Made by a program: the position numbers and the translations under genes
Notes under the pieces: model-generated
The model's input: only the letters and a program-made list of their open reading frames with translations
The model's database searches: none
What the model was told of the DNA's origin: nothing
Shown: positions 43,633 to 53,540 of the stretch, piece after piece
Layout: each line of letters begins with the position of its first letter
Position numbering within the stretch: position 1 is the stretch's first letter
NCBI RefSeq assembly: GCF_030063415.1
Contig: NZ_JASITA010000009.1
Coordinates: 149,611-213,610 of the forward strand
Length of the DNA: 64,000 nucleotides
Direction of reading: 5' to 3'
Origin: Streptomyces sp. H27-C3
GTDB taxonomy: Bacteria; Actinomycetota; Actinomycetes; Streptomycetales; Streptomycetaceae

Positions 43633-44383
43633 GCAGGACGTACCCGCCGAGCAGGGCTGCCGCCGCCCACAGAGCCATGATCAGCAGGCCGCCCCAAGGG
43701 CCGTAGGGGACGTCGTCGTCGAGTGGCGCGACCACTTGCATGATCTTGCTGCCGGCCTGGTCGGGGAGGAACTGGCCGATCTTCTTGGTCGCCGAGACAT
43801 TGCCCAGGATCGGCGCGAGCAGGAAGAAGAACGGCATCAGGATGCCGAGCGCCAGCGTCGGGCCGCGCAGCATCGCCGCGACGCCCATCGAGATCATCGC
43901 GATCAGGGTCATGTAGAGCCCGCCGCCGATCACCGCGCGCAGTACGCCCGGGTCGCCGATGTTCGCCTTCAGATCGCCCAGCATCGCCTGGCCGAGGAAG
44001 AACGAGATGAAGCTCGTCACCATGCCGACCAGCAGGGCGAGCGCCGAGGCGACCGCGACCTTGCTGAAAAGGAAGGTGCCGCGCTGCGGAACGGCGGCCA
44101 GGGACATCCGGATCATTCCGGTGTTGTATTCGTTGGACACCACCAGCACACCGAAAACGATCATCGCGAGCTGACCGAGACTCGTGCCGGCGAAACTCAC
44201 GAAGGTCGGATCAAAAGTGAGTTTGTCCTCCGCGCTCAGCCTCTTGAAGTCGTTCTTGGACAGAATGCTGATCAGCACGCCGAGAACGATCGTCACCACT
44301 GCGGAGAGACCGAGCGTCCAGACCGTGGACTGGACGGATTTGATCTTCGTCCATTCCGACTTGATTACCTGTGCGGTCGCCAT
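43613..44383 (-). CDS. ABC-2 type transporter permease
   Basis: The 256-aa permease has six hydrophobic helices and begins MATAQVIKSEWTKIKSVQST, with SNEYNTGMIRMSLAAVPQR as the cytoplasmic loop. It parallels the 41042-41887 permease (EWTKI start, SEYGTGMIR loop), suggesting tandem duplication. It ends LLKKRDA; the other ends LEKRDV. The start lies 2 bp after the ATPase stop. Substrate unknown. Confidence 0.9.
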   Translation of the reverse strand: MATAQVIKSEWTKIKSVQSTVWTLGLSAVVTIVLGVLISILSKNDFKRLSAEDKLTFDPTFVSFAGTSLGQLAMIVFGVLVVSNEYNTGMIRMSLAAVPQRGTFLFSKVAVASALALLVGMVTSFISFFLGQAMLGDLKANIGDPGVLRAVIGGGLYMTLIAMISMGVAAMLRGPTLALGILMPFFFLLAPILGNVSATKKIGQFLPDQAGSKIMQVVAPLDDDVPYGPWGGLLIMALWAAAALLGGYVLLKKRDA

Positions 44384-44385
44384 GG

Positions 44386-45354
44386 TCAGGCCCCCTTCTG
44401 CTGCTGCGGGGCCGCGCCCCAGCCGGTTCCCGGCGGTGGTGCGCCGTTCTCCGAGTGCGCGTGGTACTCGACGGACTCCGCGGTCAGCTGCATGAAGGCT
44501 TCCTCCAGGGAGGCCCGCTGGGGGCTCAGCTCGTGCAGGACGAGGTGATGCCGGGCGGCGAGCTCACCCAGCTGCTCCGAGGTCGAGCCGTCCACTTCGA
44601 GCGTGCCGTTGCCCGCGGTGACCGCGGTGATCCCGGCCTGGTGCAGGACATCGAGCAGCCGCTCCTGCTGCGGGGAGCGCAGGCGTACGTAACTGCGCGA
44701 GTTCTCCCGGATGAAGTCGGCCATCGTGGTGTCGGCGAGCAGCTTGCCCTGGCCGATGACGACCAAGTGGTCGGCGGTGAGGGCCATTTCGCTCATCAGG
44801 TGCGAGGAGACGAAGACCGTACGGCCCTGGGACGCCAGCGACTTCATGAGGTTGCGGATCCAGTGGATCCCCTCGGGGTCGAGCCCGTTGACCGGCTCGT
44901 CGAACATCAGGATCTCGGGATCGCCGAGCAGGGCGCCCGCGATGCCAAGGCGCTGGCCCATGCCGAGCGAGAAGCCCTTGGCGCGCTTCTTGGCGACCTG
45001 GGTGAGGCCCACCGTGTCCAGCACCTCGGAGACCCGGCTGTTCGGGATGCCGTTGCTCTGGGCCAGGCACAGCAGGTGGTTGTACGCGCTGCGGCCCCCG
45101 TGCATCGCCTTGGCGTCGAGCAGCGCGCCGATGTACTTCAGCGGGTCCTTGAGGTCGGCGTAGTGCTTGCCGTCGATCCGGACGTCACCCGCGGTCGGGT
45201 TGTCCAGGCCGAGCAGCATCCGCATGGTGGTCGACTTGCCCGCGCCGTTGGGCCCCAGGAAGCCGGTCACGATGCCCGGACGTACGGTGAAGGAAAGTTG
45301 ATCGACGGCGATTTTATCGCCGTACCGTTTCGTCAGCCCTGTCAGCTCAATCAT
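44386..45354 (-). CDS. ABC transporter ATP-binding protein
   Basis: The 322-aa ATPase starts MIELTGLTKRYGDKIAVDQL and has Walker A GPNGAGKST, signature FSLGMGQRLGIAGAL, Walker B ILMFDEP and SSHL. It is co-linear with the ATPase at 41884-43122 but has only a short Gly/Gln tail (HSENGAPPPGTGWGAAPQQQ), so the long Pro/Ala extension is specific to the other copy. With the next gene it makes a second exporter. Start ATG 45354 is supported by homology between the copies. Confidence 0.93.
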   Translation of the reverse strand: MIELTGLTKRYGDKIAVDQLSFTVRPGIVTGFLGPNGAGKSTTMRMLLGLDNPTAGDVRIDGKHYADLKDPLKYIGALLDAKAMHGGRSAYNHLLCLAQSNGIPNSRVSEVLDTVGLTQVAKKRAKGFSLGMGQRLGIAGALLGDPEILMFDEPVNGLDPEGIHWIRNLMKSLASQGRTVFVSSHLMSEMALTADHLVVIGQGKLLADTTMADFIRENSRSYVRLRSPQQERLLDVLHQAGITAVTAGNGTLEVDGSTSEQLGELAARHHLVLHELSPQRASLEEAFMQLTAESVEYHAHSENGAPPPGTGWGAAPQQQKGA

Positions 45355-45454
45355 GCGGCCACGCTATTGCCCCCGAGGTCGTAAGGGCCCACAAAGCCCC
45401 CCGCCACTGGATGGCGGAGGGCTCAGGGACTTCACTCACCGTGTCTGACGGGTA

Positions 45455-46396
45455 CTACCGGGACTGCTGGGCCGGGACACCGCGCGAGATCGGCTCGTCG
45501 TCGGCGGGGGTACCGGCGGCGGCGACGGCCGCACCGGTCAGCGTGGCCAGCATCTCGCGGACGTTGGTCAGCTGTGCGTTGATCGAGTCGCGGCGGTTGG
45601 TGAGCGCCGCGAGCTCGCGCTCGGACTCGCTGCGGATCCGGTCGGCCTTGGCGTTCGCGTCGGCCACGATGTCCTCGGCCTGGCGCTGCGCGGTCTCCAC
45701 CGTCTGACGGGCACGGCGCTCCGCGTCCGTACGCAGCTTCTCGGCCTCCAGTCGCAGCTGCTCGGCGCGGTGCTCGATCTCGGCCAGACGCTTCTCGGCC
45801 TTGGCCTGACGCGAGGCCAGGTCGCGCTCGGACTGCTCGCGGCGCTTGGCCAGGTTGGTCTCGAAGTCCGCGGCGGCCTGGGCGGCCTTGGCGCGGGTCT
45901 CCTCGAAGAGGGCGTCCGCCTCCTCGCGCTTGGACTGCGCGTCCTTCTGCGCCTCGGAGCGCAGGGTCGACGCGTCGCCCTTCGCCTTCTCGACGATCCG
46001 TACGCCCTCGTCCTCGGCCTTGGCCTTGCGCTCCGTGGAGAACGATTCCGCGTCGTTGCGCACCTGCTGAGCGGCGGACTCGGCAAGCTCGCGGTGCTGC
46101 TCGGCGGCGCGGCGGGCCTCCTCACGAAGGTCCTTCGCCTCCTCCTCGGCGAGGCGGAGGATCTTCTCGACGCGCGCACCGAGACCGGCGTACGAAGGCT
46201 CGGCCTCGCTTACCTGGGCCTGGGCGTTCTGCGTTTCGAGGTGGAGCTCCTCGATGCGCTTTTCCAGAGCAGTGATACGGGCCAGAGCACTGTCACGGTC
46301 GGAGAGCAGCTTGGCAATGCGGTCGTCCACCTGACCGCGGTCGTAACCACGCCGCACCTGCTCGAAGCCGTAGGGGGAGGCGGAAGTGTCGCTCAT
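45455..46396 (-). CDS. filP: Intermediate filament-like coiled-coil protein FilP
   Basis: FilP forms cytoskeletal filaments that stiffen Streptomyces hyphae and cooperate with DivIVA and Scy at the tip. The 313-aa protein has a short head (SPYGFEQVRRGYDRGQVDDRIAKLL, abbreviated YGFEQVRRGYDRGQVD) resembling the DivIVA-type membrane-proximal motif, then an almost continuous coiled coil of Ala/Glu/Arg heptads to about residue 275, and a short flexible tail. Gene size, sequence start and position directly after scy match S. coelicolor SCO5396. ATG 46396 is the only good start. Cellulose-binding annotations seen for relatives are historical. Confidence 0.92.
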   Translation of the reverse strand: MSDTSASPYGFEQVRRGYDRGQVDDRIAKLLSDRDSALARITALEKRIEELHLETQNAQAQVSEAEPSYAGLGARVEKILRLAEEEAKDLREEARRAAEQHRELAESAAQQVRNDAESFSTERKAKAEDEGVRIVEKAKGDASTLRSEAQKDAQSKREEADALFEETRAKAAQAAADFETNLAKRREQSERDLASRQAKAEKRLAEIEHRAEQLRLEAEKLRTDAERRARQTVETAQRQAEDIVADANAKADRIRSESERELAALTNRRDSINAQLTNVREMLATLTGAAVAAAGTPADDEPISRGVPAQQSR

Positions 46397-46581
46397 GGGG
46401 TTCCTGTCGAATGAGACCGGTGAGGTGATAGGGGGAATCCTAGGGGCCCAAGCGGCGTGTCACCGAGCCAATGCCCATTTGATCTGGAGAATGACACCCC
46501 TTTTGAGTGGCTAACTGTCGGACCGCTTGCCACCCGGAAGGATGAACTCCCTCGTCAGGCACGGAAGAAGCACAACACCCC

Positions 46582-49500
46582 CTAGCTTTCGGAAGGCTTG
46601 CCACCCGAACGTGTTCCGCCGGCCGCCGCACCCGCCTTGACGCCCCCGGTGCCGCCGCCGGCCCCGGACTTGCCGCCCGCGGTGGGGGCCTCGAATGACT
46701 CCAACGCCTCAAGTACGTCCTGGACACGGGAGATTTCCGCCTGAATGTCCTCGCGGCGGCGTACCAGCACATCGAGTTCGCGTCGGCCGTCCTCGACCAT
46801 CTGCTTCGCCTCGGCCTCGGCCTCCGCGTGCACCCGCTCGGCCTCCCGCACCAGCTCGGCCTTCTTCTGCGCGGCTTCTTTCAGCAGATGCTCGGCCTTC
46901 TTCACCGCGGAGATCCGGACCGTGCTCGCCTCGGAATTGGCATCGGCCATCAGCTCCTTGGCCTTCTCCTGGGCCTCGGCCTGCTGCTCGGTCGCCGCCT
47001 TCACCAGCTTGTCGACCCGCTCGCCGGCCGTCCGCATCTGCTCGGAGGTCTCCCGGCGGGCCCGGTCGTGCAGCTCCTCGATCTCGGTCTCCACCCGGGT
47101 GCGCAGCTCCTCCGCGCGCTCCCTTATGGCGGTCGCGTCCCTTCGGGCACCGACCAGCAGCTCGTCGGCGTCCGTACGGGCCTTCTCCACCAGGGAGTTG
47201 CCCTCGATCGTCGACTCCGTCACCAGGCGGTCGGCCTCAGTGCGGGCCGCGCCGACCATGATGTCGGCCTGCTCCTCCGCCTGGGTCGCGGCGACCAGCG
47301 CCTCTTCCTGCGCCTTCGCGATCAGCTGGTCGGCCTGCTCGGCCGCGTCCGCGCGACGCTTGGACGCCGCCTCGCGCGCCGCGTCGAGCAGCCGGTCCGA
47401 CTCGGTGCGCGCCTCCGCGCGCATGCGCTCGGCCCCGGCCTCCGCGTCCGCCCCGAGACGCTCCGAATCGGCCCTGATCCGCTCGGCCGCCTGCTGGGCG
47501 GAGCCCACCGTCTCGGCGGCCTCCGCGCGCAGCCGCTCGGCCTCGCCCGCCGCCTCGGAGATGAGCTGATCGGCCTGCGTCGCCGCGTCGCCGCGCCGCT
47601 TGTCGGCGGCCTGCCGCGCCTCGTCCAGCAACCGCTCGTTCTCGGCACGCGCCTCGGCGCGCAGCCGCTCGGCCTCCGCCTCGCCGTCCACCCTGATCTG
47701 CTCGGCCTCGGAACGGATCCGGGTCGCGTCCTGCCCGGCCGCCGTCAGCGCCTGCACGGCCTCGGCCGCCATGCGCTCGGCCTCGTTCCTCGCCTCGCCG
47801 ACCAGCCGGTCGGCCTGCGTGGCGGCGTCTCCACGGATGCGGTTGGCGTCCTCGCGGGCCTCGGCGCGCGAACGGGCCGCGTCCTGGTCGGCCGACGCCA
47901 GCGAGTCCGACGCCTCCGTACGCATCCGCTGCGCCTGCTCGGCGGAGTCCGAGCGCAGCCGCTCCGACTCCTGGATGGCCTCCGCGACGGTCCGCTCGGC
48001 GAGCGCCTTCGCGGCGTCCGTCTCCTCCTGCGCCTGACTGCGCACCCGGCCCGCGTCCTCGGCGGCCCGCTCCCGCTCGGCGTACGCGTCGGAGCGGACC
48101 CTGTCCGCCTCCTCCTGCGCCTCCGTCCTCGTACGCTCCGCCGCGTGCTCGGCGGCCGAGCGCAGCCCGGTGACGTCCTGCTCGGCCTGTTCGTGCAGCC
48201 CGGCCACCGCGTCCCGCACCTGCTGCGCGGTCTGCTCGGCCGCGGCGACCAGCTCGGTCGCCCGGTAGTCCGACTCCTGGACCAGGCGCTGCGCCTCGGT
48301 CTGCGCCTCCTCGACCCGCTTGCGAGCGGACGCCAGAAGCTCTTCGCTCTGCTCGCGGGCCTGGGTACGCTCGCGCTCGGCCTCGTCGCGGGCGGCGGCC
48401 AGCGTCTCCTCGGCCTCCCGGCGGCGTCTCGCGGCCTCCTCCTGGGCGGCGGCCAGCTCCTCGGCGGCCTCGGCCCCGACGCGCTCCGCTGCGGTCGCGG
48501 CCTCGGCGCGCATCCGGTTGGCGCTCTCCTGCGCCTCGGACTTGAGCCGCTCCGCCTCGTTCGCGGCCTCGCTGCGCAGCCGTACGGCGACGGCTTCGCC
48601 CTCGGCGCGGGACTGCGCGGCATCGGCCGCGGCCTCGTCACGCAGCCGCTCGGCCTCCGTCTCGGCCTGCGCCTGGAGCGTACGCACGCGCTCGGCGGCA
48701 TCGGAGCGCAGCCGCTCGATCTCCGCCTCCGCCTCGCGACGGATCCGTTCGGCCTCGCCGCGGGCCTCGCCCAGCGCCTCCTCGGCGGAGGCGACGCGCT
48801 GCTCGGCCCCGGTGTGCAGCCGGGTCAGCTCGTCGGCGGCCTCGGCCCGGCGGGCCTCGATGCCACGCTCGGCCTCCTCGCGCAGGGCGCGGGCGGCCTC
48901 CTGGGCCTCGGCCGTGGTGAGCTCGGCCTGCTCCTCGGTCTCGGCGCGCAGCCGCTCCGCCTCGGCGCGGGTGCGCTCCAGGGTCTCCTCGGCCTGCTTG
49001 CGCAGCGTGGTGGCGCGCTCGATCGCCTCGCCGCGGACCCGCTCGCTCTCGGTCGACGCGGCGGTGCGCAGCTCGTCGGAGTCGGCCTTCGCCTCGGTCA
49101 GCAGCTCCTCGGCGGTCCTGGCCGCCTCCTCGATCTGCTGGACGGCCTCCCGGCGGGCCTCGCCGCGGATCCGCTCGCCCTCGGCGACCGCCTCGGCCCG
49201 CAGCTGCTCGGCCTCGCCGCGCAGCCTGCGCGCCTCCTCCTGCAGTTCGACCGTCCTGGCCCGGTACTCCTTGGTGTCGTCCTTGGCCGCGCCCTTGAGC
49301 TGGTCGGCCTGCTCGGCCGCGTCGCCGCGTAGCCGGTCGATCTCGGCCTCCGCCTCGCGGCGGATCCGCTCGGCCTCCTCGGAGGCCTTGCGGGTGGTCT
49401 CCTTGGCGTCGTCGGACGCCTTGGTCAGGACCTCTTCGGCGGTACGGGCGGCCTTGGCGAGCTGGGCCGCGGAGTCCTCGGCGACCAGTGCACGGGCCTT

Positions 49501-50544
49501 GTCGCCTGCCTCGGCGACCAGCCGCTCGGCCTCCGCGCGGGAGTCGGCCAGCGACTGCTCGGCCTCCGCCTTGAGCGCCTCGGCGTCCTTGGTGGCCTCC
49601 CCGACCAGCCGGGCGATCTCGGACTTGGCCGTACGGGTGCGCTGCTCGTTGACGGACTCGACGGTCGTCAGCTGCTTGGCCGCGGAGTCCCTGGCCTCGG
49701 TGACGACCTTATCGGCCTCGGCGCGGGCCTCGCGCAGCGCCGTCTCGGCCGCCTGCATCCGCTGCTCGGCGGTGCGGCTCAGCTCGGCGGCCTGCCTGCG
49801 GGCCTGGTCGGACTCGGTGGTCGTGGACGTACGCAGCTGCTCGGCGTGGGAGGCCGCCTCCTGCGCCTGGTTGGACGCGGCGGTCAGCAGCCGCTCGGCG
49901 TCCTTGCGGGCGCGCAGCAGAATCGCTTCGGCCTCGCTGCGGGAATTCTCGGCCTCCGAGACCAGCCGCTGGCGGGCCTCCTCGGCGACGCGCTCGGTCT
50001 CCGCCCTGGCCGCGGCCAGCGCCTGATCGGCCTCGGCCCGCGACTCCTCCAGGAGACGACGGGCCTGCGACTCGGTGCGGGCGCGCAGCTGCTCGGCCCA
50101 CGCCACGTTCTCGTTGACGTGCGACTCGACGGTCTGGCGGCGCTCCGCCAGCTCCTGGTCGAGGCGCTGGCGGCGGGTGACGGCCTCGGTGTGCAACTCG
50201 GCCTGGAGCCTGGCCTGGTGCTCCGCGTGCTCCTGCAGGATCCGCTGCGTCTGCGCCCGGGCGTCGCGCAACTCGCGCTCCGCGTCGGTGCGCAGCTGGT
50301 CGGCCTGGGTCTGGGCATTACGAAGCAGCTGCTCGGCCTGGTAGCCGATGTCCGCCGCGTCGTAGGCAGGGCGGGACGCGAGGTTGCGGCGCGCCTCGTG
50401 GAGCTTGGCGCGCAACACCTCGACCTGGTAGCCGAGGTCCTCGGCGTGCTGAACGGCCTTCTCCCGATCGGTCTTCAGCCGTTCCATTTCGGCTTCGAAC
50501 CGCGAAAGATGGTCGTCAGGCTCGTGGCGTTCGTAGCCCCGCAC
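46582..50544 (-). CDS. scy: Giant coiled-coil polarity scaffold Scy
   Basis: Scy organises the tip polarity centre, interacting with DivIVA and FilP. The 1320-aa protein begins VRGYERHEPDDHLSRFEAEM, then KTDREKAVQHAEDLGYQVEV, and is almost all long-period coiled coil with repeated AERxRxEAxEEAxR-type elements and recurring unit lengths. The C-terminal ~45 residues are Gly/Ala/Lys-rich (GGKSGAGGGTGGVKAG). GTG 50544 gives the conserved start; a TTG at 50574 would add ten residues. The highly repetitive GC-rich DNA also opens long spurious frames in other phases. Its neighbour filP lies 185 bp downstream. Confidence 0.93.
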   Translation of the reverse strand: MRGYERHEPDDHLSRFEAEMERLKTDREKAVQHAEDLGYQVEVLRAKLHEARRNLASRPAYDAADIGYQAEQLLRNAQTQADQLRTDAERELRDARAQTQRILQEHAEHQARLQAELHTEAVTRRQRLDQELAERRQTVESHVNENVAWAEQLRARTESQARRLLEESRAEADQALAAARAETERVAEEARQRLVSEAENSRSEAEAILLRARKDAERLLTAASNQAQEAASHAEQLRTSTTTESDQARRQAAELSRTAEQRMQAAETALREARAEADKVVTEARDSAAKQLTTVESVNEQRTRTAKSEIARLVGEATKDAEALKAEAEQSLADSRAEAERLVAEAGDKARALVAEDSAAQLAKAARTAEEVLTKASDDAKETTRKASEEAERIRREAEAEIDRLRGDAAEQADQLKGAAKDDTKEYRARTVELQEEARRLRGEAEQLRAEAVAEGERIRGEARREAVQQIEEAARTAEELLTEAKADSDELRTAASTESERVRGEAIERATTLRKQAEETLERTRAEAERLRAETEEQAELTTAEAQEAARALREEAERGIEARRAEAADELTRLHTGAEQRVASAEEALGEARGEAERIRREAEAEIERLRSDAAERVRTLQAQAETEAERLRDEAAADAAQSRAEGEAVAVRLRSEAANEAERLKSEAQESANRMRAEAATAAERVGAEAAEELAAAQEEAARRRREAEETLAAARDEAERERTQAREQSEELLASARKRVEEAQTEAQRLVQESDYRATELVAAAEQTAQQVRDAVAGLHEQAEQDVTGLRSAAEHAAERTRTEAQEEADRVRSDAYAERERAAEDAGRVRSQAQEETDAAKALAERTVAEAIQESERLRSDSAEQAQRMRTEASDSLASADQDAARSRAEAREDANRIRGDAATQADRLVGEARNEAERMAAEAVQALTAAGQDATRIRSEAEQIRVDGEAEAERLRAEARAENERLLDEARQAADKRRGDAATQADQLISEAAGEAERLRAEAAETVGSAQQAAERIRADSERLGADAEAGAERMRAEARTESDRLLDAAREAASKRRADAAEQADQLIAKAQEEALVAATQAEEQADIMVGAARTEADRLVTESTIEGNSLVEKARTDADELLVGARRDATAIRERAEELRTRVETEIEELHDRARRETSEQMRTAGERVDKLVKAATEQQAEAQEKAKELMADANSEASTVRISAVKKAEHLLKEAAQKKAELVREAERVHAEAEAEAKQMVEDGRRELDVLVRRREDIQAEISRVQDVLEALESFEAPTAGGKSGAGGGTGGVKAGAAAGGTRSGGKPSES

Positions 50545-50712
50545 TGCGCGGTCCCATCCGTCCCCTGGTCGCAACTCATGTGAACAAGCACCACCCTGAC
50601 ATCGGGCGGCCCCCGGGGGAATGGTGTCAGATCAACAGTGAGGCATGAGTCACAGGCCCCGACCCGGCCCCGGCCCGGAAGGGCCCACTCTACCGGCCTG
50701 GAAATCCCGGGG

Positions 50713-51153
50713 TCAGTGCTCCGTGGTGACTGGAGGGGCAGAAGTGACCAGTTCGGTCAGTACACCGTGGCAGTCCTTGGGGTGCAGGAACGTGATGCGC
50801 GACCCCATGGAGCCGATGCGGGGCTCGTCGTAGAGGACCCGTACACCCTTGTCCCGTACCGCCTGGGCGTCACCGTCGACGTCCTCGGTCCCGAAGGCGA
50901 TGTGGTGCACGCCCTCACCGTTCTTGGCCAGCCACTTTCCCACCGCGGAGTCCTCCCGAGTGGGTTCGAGGAGCTGAAGGTACGAGGCGCCGCCGTCCGA
51001 GGTTTCGTTGATCTTGAGCATGGCCTCCCGGACGCCCTGCTCCTCGTTGACCTCGGTGTGGAACACCTCGAAGCCGTAAGTGGCCCGGTAGAACTCGACG
51101 GTCTTGTCGAGGTCGAAACAGGCGATCCCGATGTGATCGATTCGCGTCAGCAT
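50713..51153 (-). CDS. mce: Methylmalonyl-CoA epimerase
   Basis: The enzyme interconverts (2R)- and (2S)-methylmalonyl-CoA. The 146-aa VOC-fold protein starts MLTRIDHIGIACFDLDKTVEFY with the metal His, and has YLQLLEPTREDS, GEGVHHIAFGTEDVDG (second His) and a C-terminal HPKDCHGVLTELV (Glu ligand). The frame upstream of ATG 51153 has no conserved content. It is divergent from the thiolase gene, 138 bp apart. With MeaB it supports propionyl-CoA/ethylmalonyl metabolism and polyketide extender supply. Confidence 0.94.
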   Translation of the reverse strand: MLTRIDHIGIACFDLDKTVEFYRATYGFEVFHTEVNEEQGVREAMLKINETSDGGASYLQLLEPTREDSAVGKWLAKNGEGVHHIAFGTEDVDGDAQAVRDKGVRVLYDEPRIGSMGSRITFLHPKDCHGVLTELVTSAPPVTTEH

Positions 51154-51291
51154 GGGTCCAGTGCAGCGCCTCGGAGGGTGGTTACGCAACGTGCGCGCGA
51201 TCACACTCGCTGCCCGGTGACCCGGCCCGTACCGCTCAGTACATTGAGGTAAACCCTCGTTCACTCCTCACCATCCAAGGGGCCGTGCCTC

Positions 51292-52494
51292 ATGCCTGGA
51301 ACGAACCGCACCACCTCCGTCATCGTTGCCGGTGCCCGTACGCCCATGGGCCGCCTGCTCGGTTCCCTCAAAACCTTCTCCGGCGCGGATCTCGGCGGGT
51401 TCGCCATCAAGGCGGCGCTCGACCGGGCCGGGATCGGCGGCGACCAGGTCCAGTACGTGATCATGGGCCAGGTGCTGCAGGCCGGCGCCGGGCAGATCCC
51501 CGCCCGGCAGGCCGCCGCCAAGGCCGGCATTCCCATGAATGTCCCGGCGCTGACCGTGAACAAGGTCTGTCTTTCCGGTCTCGACGCCATCGCGCTGGCC
51601 GACCAGCTGATCCGCGCCGGTGAGTTCGATGTGGTCGTCGCGGGTGGTCAGGAGTCCATGACCAACGCGCCCCACCTGCTGCCCAAGTCCCGTGAGGGCT
51701 TCAAGTACGGCGCGATCGAGATGCTCGACTCCATGGCGTACGACGGCCTGACCGACTCCTTCGACGGCGTCGCCATGGGCGAGTCCACGGAGAAGCACAA
51801 CACCCGGCTCGGGATCGCCCGCGGGCCGCAGGACGAGTTCGCCGCGCTCTCGCACCAGCGGGCCGCCGCCGCACAGAAGAACGGGCTCTTCGAGGCTGAG
51901 ATCACCCCGATCGAGATTCCGCAGCGCAAGGGTGACCCTGTGCTGTTCTCCAAGGACGAGGGGATCCGGCCCGAGACGACGGCCGAGTCGCTCGGGAAGC
52001 TCAGGCCCGCCTTCGCCAAGGACGGGACCATCACCGCGGGGACCGCCTCGCAGATCTCCGACGGCGCTGCGGCCGTCGTGGTCATGAGCAAGGCCAAGGC
52101 CCAGGAGCTCGGCCTGGAGTGGATCGCGGAGATCGGCGCCCACGGCAACGTGGCCGGGCCGGACAACTCGCTCCAGTCGCAGCCCTCCAACGCGATCGCG
52201 CACGCGCTGGGCAAGGAGGGTCTTGGCGTTGAGGATCTTGATCTGATCGAGATCAACGAGGCGTTCGCTGCGGTCGCCGTGCAGTCAATGAAGGACCTCG
52301 GGGTATCCCCGGAAAAGGTGAATGTCAACGGCGGCGCGATTGCCCTGGGGCACCCGATCGGCATGTCCGGCGCGCGTGTGGTGCTGCATCTGGCGCTTGA
52401 GCTCAAGCGGCGTGGCGGCGGCGTGGGTGCGGCGGCGCTGTGCGGTGGCGGCGGGCAGGGCGATGCGCTGATCCTTCGGGTTTCGGGGAAGTAG
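51292..52494 (+). CDS. Acetyl-CoA C-acetyltransferase (thiolase)
   Basis: The enzyme condenses two acetyl-CoA to acetoacetyl-CoA or does the reverse. The 400-aa protein has the catalytic Cys in [25 protein letters not shown], the His in [16 protein letters not shown] and the C-terminal Cys in [13 protein letters not shown]. All four thiolase motifs are intact. ATG 51292 has a weak AAGGGGCCGTGCCTC upstream. The call as biosynthetic thiolase (phaA/thl-like) rests on length and context with mce, meaB and the 3-hydroxybutyryl-CoA dehydrogenase at 33.5 kb. Confidence 0.94.
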   Translation: MPGTNRTTSVIVAGARTPMGRLLGSLKTFSGADLGGFAIKAALDRAGIGGDQVQYVIMGQVLQAGAGQIPARQAAAKAGIPMNVPALTVNKVCLSGLDAIALADQLIRAGEFDVVVAGGQESMTNAPHLLPKSREGFKYGAIEMLDSMAYDGLTDSFDGVAMGESTEKHNTRLGIARGPQDEFAALSHQRAAAAQKNGLFEAEITPIEIPQRKGDPVLFSKDEGIRPETTAESLGKLRPAFAKDGTITAGTASQISDGAAAVVVMSKAKAQELGLEWIAEIGAHGNVAGPDNSLQSQPSNAIAHALGKEGLGVEDLDLIEINEAFAAVAVQSMKDLGVSPEKVNVNGGAIALGHPIGMSGARVVLHLALELKRRGGGVGAAALCGGGGQGDALILRVSGK

Positions 52495-52576
52495 GCCCTC
52501 GGTCCGTTGGATTGGTTGCCGTTTGTGGTGTGTGCGGGCGTGTGTGCGGTGCGCGTCCTGAGAGAGCGGAGTGGTG

Positions 52577-53533
52577 ATGCAGGACGTCCCCGAGCTGGTG
52601 GCTCAGGCACGAGAGGGCCGACCGCGGGCGGTGGCCCGGCTGATCTCGCTGGTCGAGGGGGCGTCTCCGCAGCTCCGTGAGGTGATGGCCGCGTTGGCGC
52701 CGCTCTCCGGTCATGCGTACGTCGTCGGGCTCACCGGGTCGCCCGGAGTCGGCAAGTCGACTTCCACCTCGGCGCTGGTGTCGGCGTACCGGCGGGCCGG
52801 GAAGCGGGTCGGGGTGCTCGCTGTCGACCCGTCCTCGCCGTTCAGCGGGGGTGCGCTGCTCGGGGACCGGGTGCGGATGTCGGAGCACTCCTCGGATCCC
52901 GGTGTCTATATCCGGTCGATGGCGACCCGGGGGCACCTGGGCGGGCTCTCCTGGGCGGCTCCGCAGGCCATTCGGGTGCTTGATGCGGCCGGGTGCGACG
53001 TGGTGATCGTGGAGACGGTGGGGGTCGGGCAGTCGGAGGTGGAGATCGCCTCCCAGGCCGATACGTCTGTTGTGCTGCTCGCGCCGGGGATGGGAGACGG
53101 GATTCAAGCGGCGAAGGCCGGGATTCTGGAGATCGGTGATGTGTACGTGGTCAACAAGGCCGACCGGGACGGGGCGGATGCCACGGCCCGGGAGCTCAAC
53201 CACATGCTCGGGCTCGGGGAGGCCCGGGGGCCCGGAGACTGGCGGCCACCGATTGTGAAGACGGTGGCCGCCCGGGGCGAAGGTATCGACGAGGTTGTCG
53301 AGGCGCTGGAGAAGCACCGGGCCTGGATGGAAGAGCGGGGCGTCCTGGGGGAGCGGCGGGCCCGGCGGGCCGCCTACGAGGTCGAGACCATCGCGGTCAC
53401 CGCGCTGCGGGAGCGGATCGCGGATCTGCGGGGCGATCGGCGGCTCGGGGCGCTCGCTTCGCGGATCGTGGCGGGGGAGCTTGATCCTTACGCTGCCGCG
53501 GATGAGTTGGTTGCTGGGCTTACCGAGGGGTGA
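52577..53533 (+). CDS. meaB: Methylmalonyl-CoA mutase-associated GTPase MeaB
   Basis: MeaB is a G-protein chaperone that guards B12 loading and protects methylmalonyl-CoA mutase. The 318-aa protein of the SIMIBI class has P-loop GLTGSPGVGKSTSTSALV, switch motifs LAVDPSSPFSGGALLGDRVRM (abbreviated LAVDPSSPFSGGALLGDR), DVVIVETVGVGQSE, and guanine-specificity NKADRDGAD. ATG 52577 follows GGAG at five bases; GTG 52571 and 52574 are alternatives. It is 82 bp after the thiolase. The mutase genes are outside the window. Confidence 0.94.
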   Translation: MQDVPELVAQAREGRPRAVARLISLVEGASPQLREVMAALAPLSGHAYVVGLTGSPGVGKSTSTSALVSAYRRAGKRVGVLAVDPSSPFSGGALLGDRVRMSEHSSDPGVYIRSMATRGHLGGLSWAAPQAIRVLDAAGCDVVIVETVGVGQSEVEIASQADTSVVLLAPGMGDGIQAAKAGILEIGDVYVVNKADRDGADATARELNHMLGLGEARGPGDWRPPIVKTVAARGEGIDEVVEALEKHRAWMEERGVLGERRARRAAYEVETIAVTALRERIADLRGDRRLGALASRIVAGELDPYAAADELVAGLTEG

Positions 53534-53540
53534 CGGTGGG

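Noticed and set aside
46828..49332. Plus-strand open frames of hundreds of codons inside scy (also 48320-50026)
   Set aside because: The opposite strand encodes the coiled-coil Scy with conserved start and end. The plus frames are Leu/Gly/Arg or Ser/Ala/Arg repeats made by the same periodic DNA.
46582..50544. Regular repeats considered as a CRISPR or satellite array
   Set aside because: No constant direct repeat with unique spacers; the periodicity is explained by coiled-coil codons.
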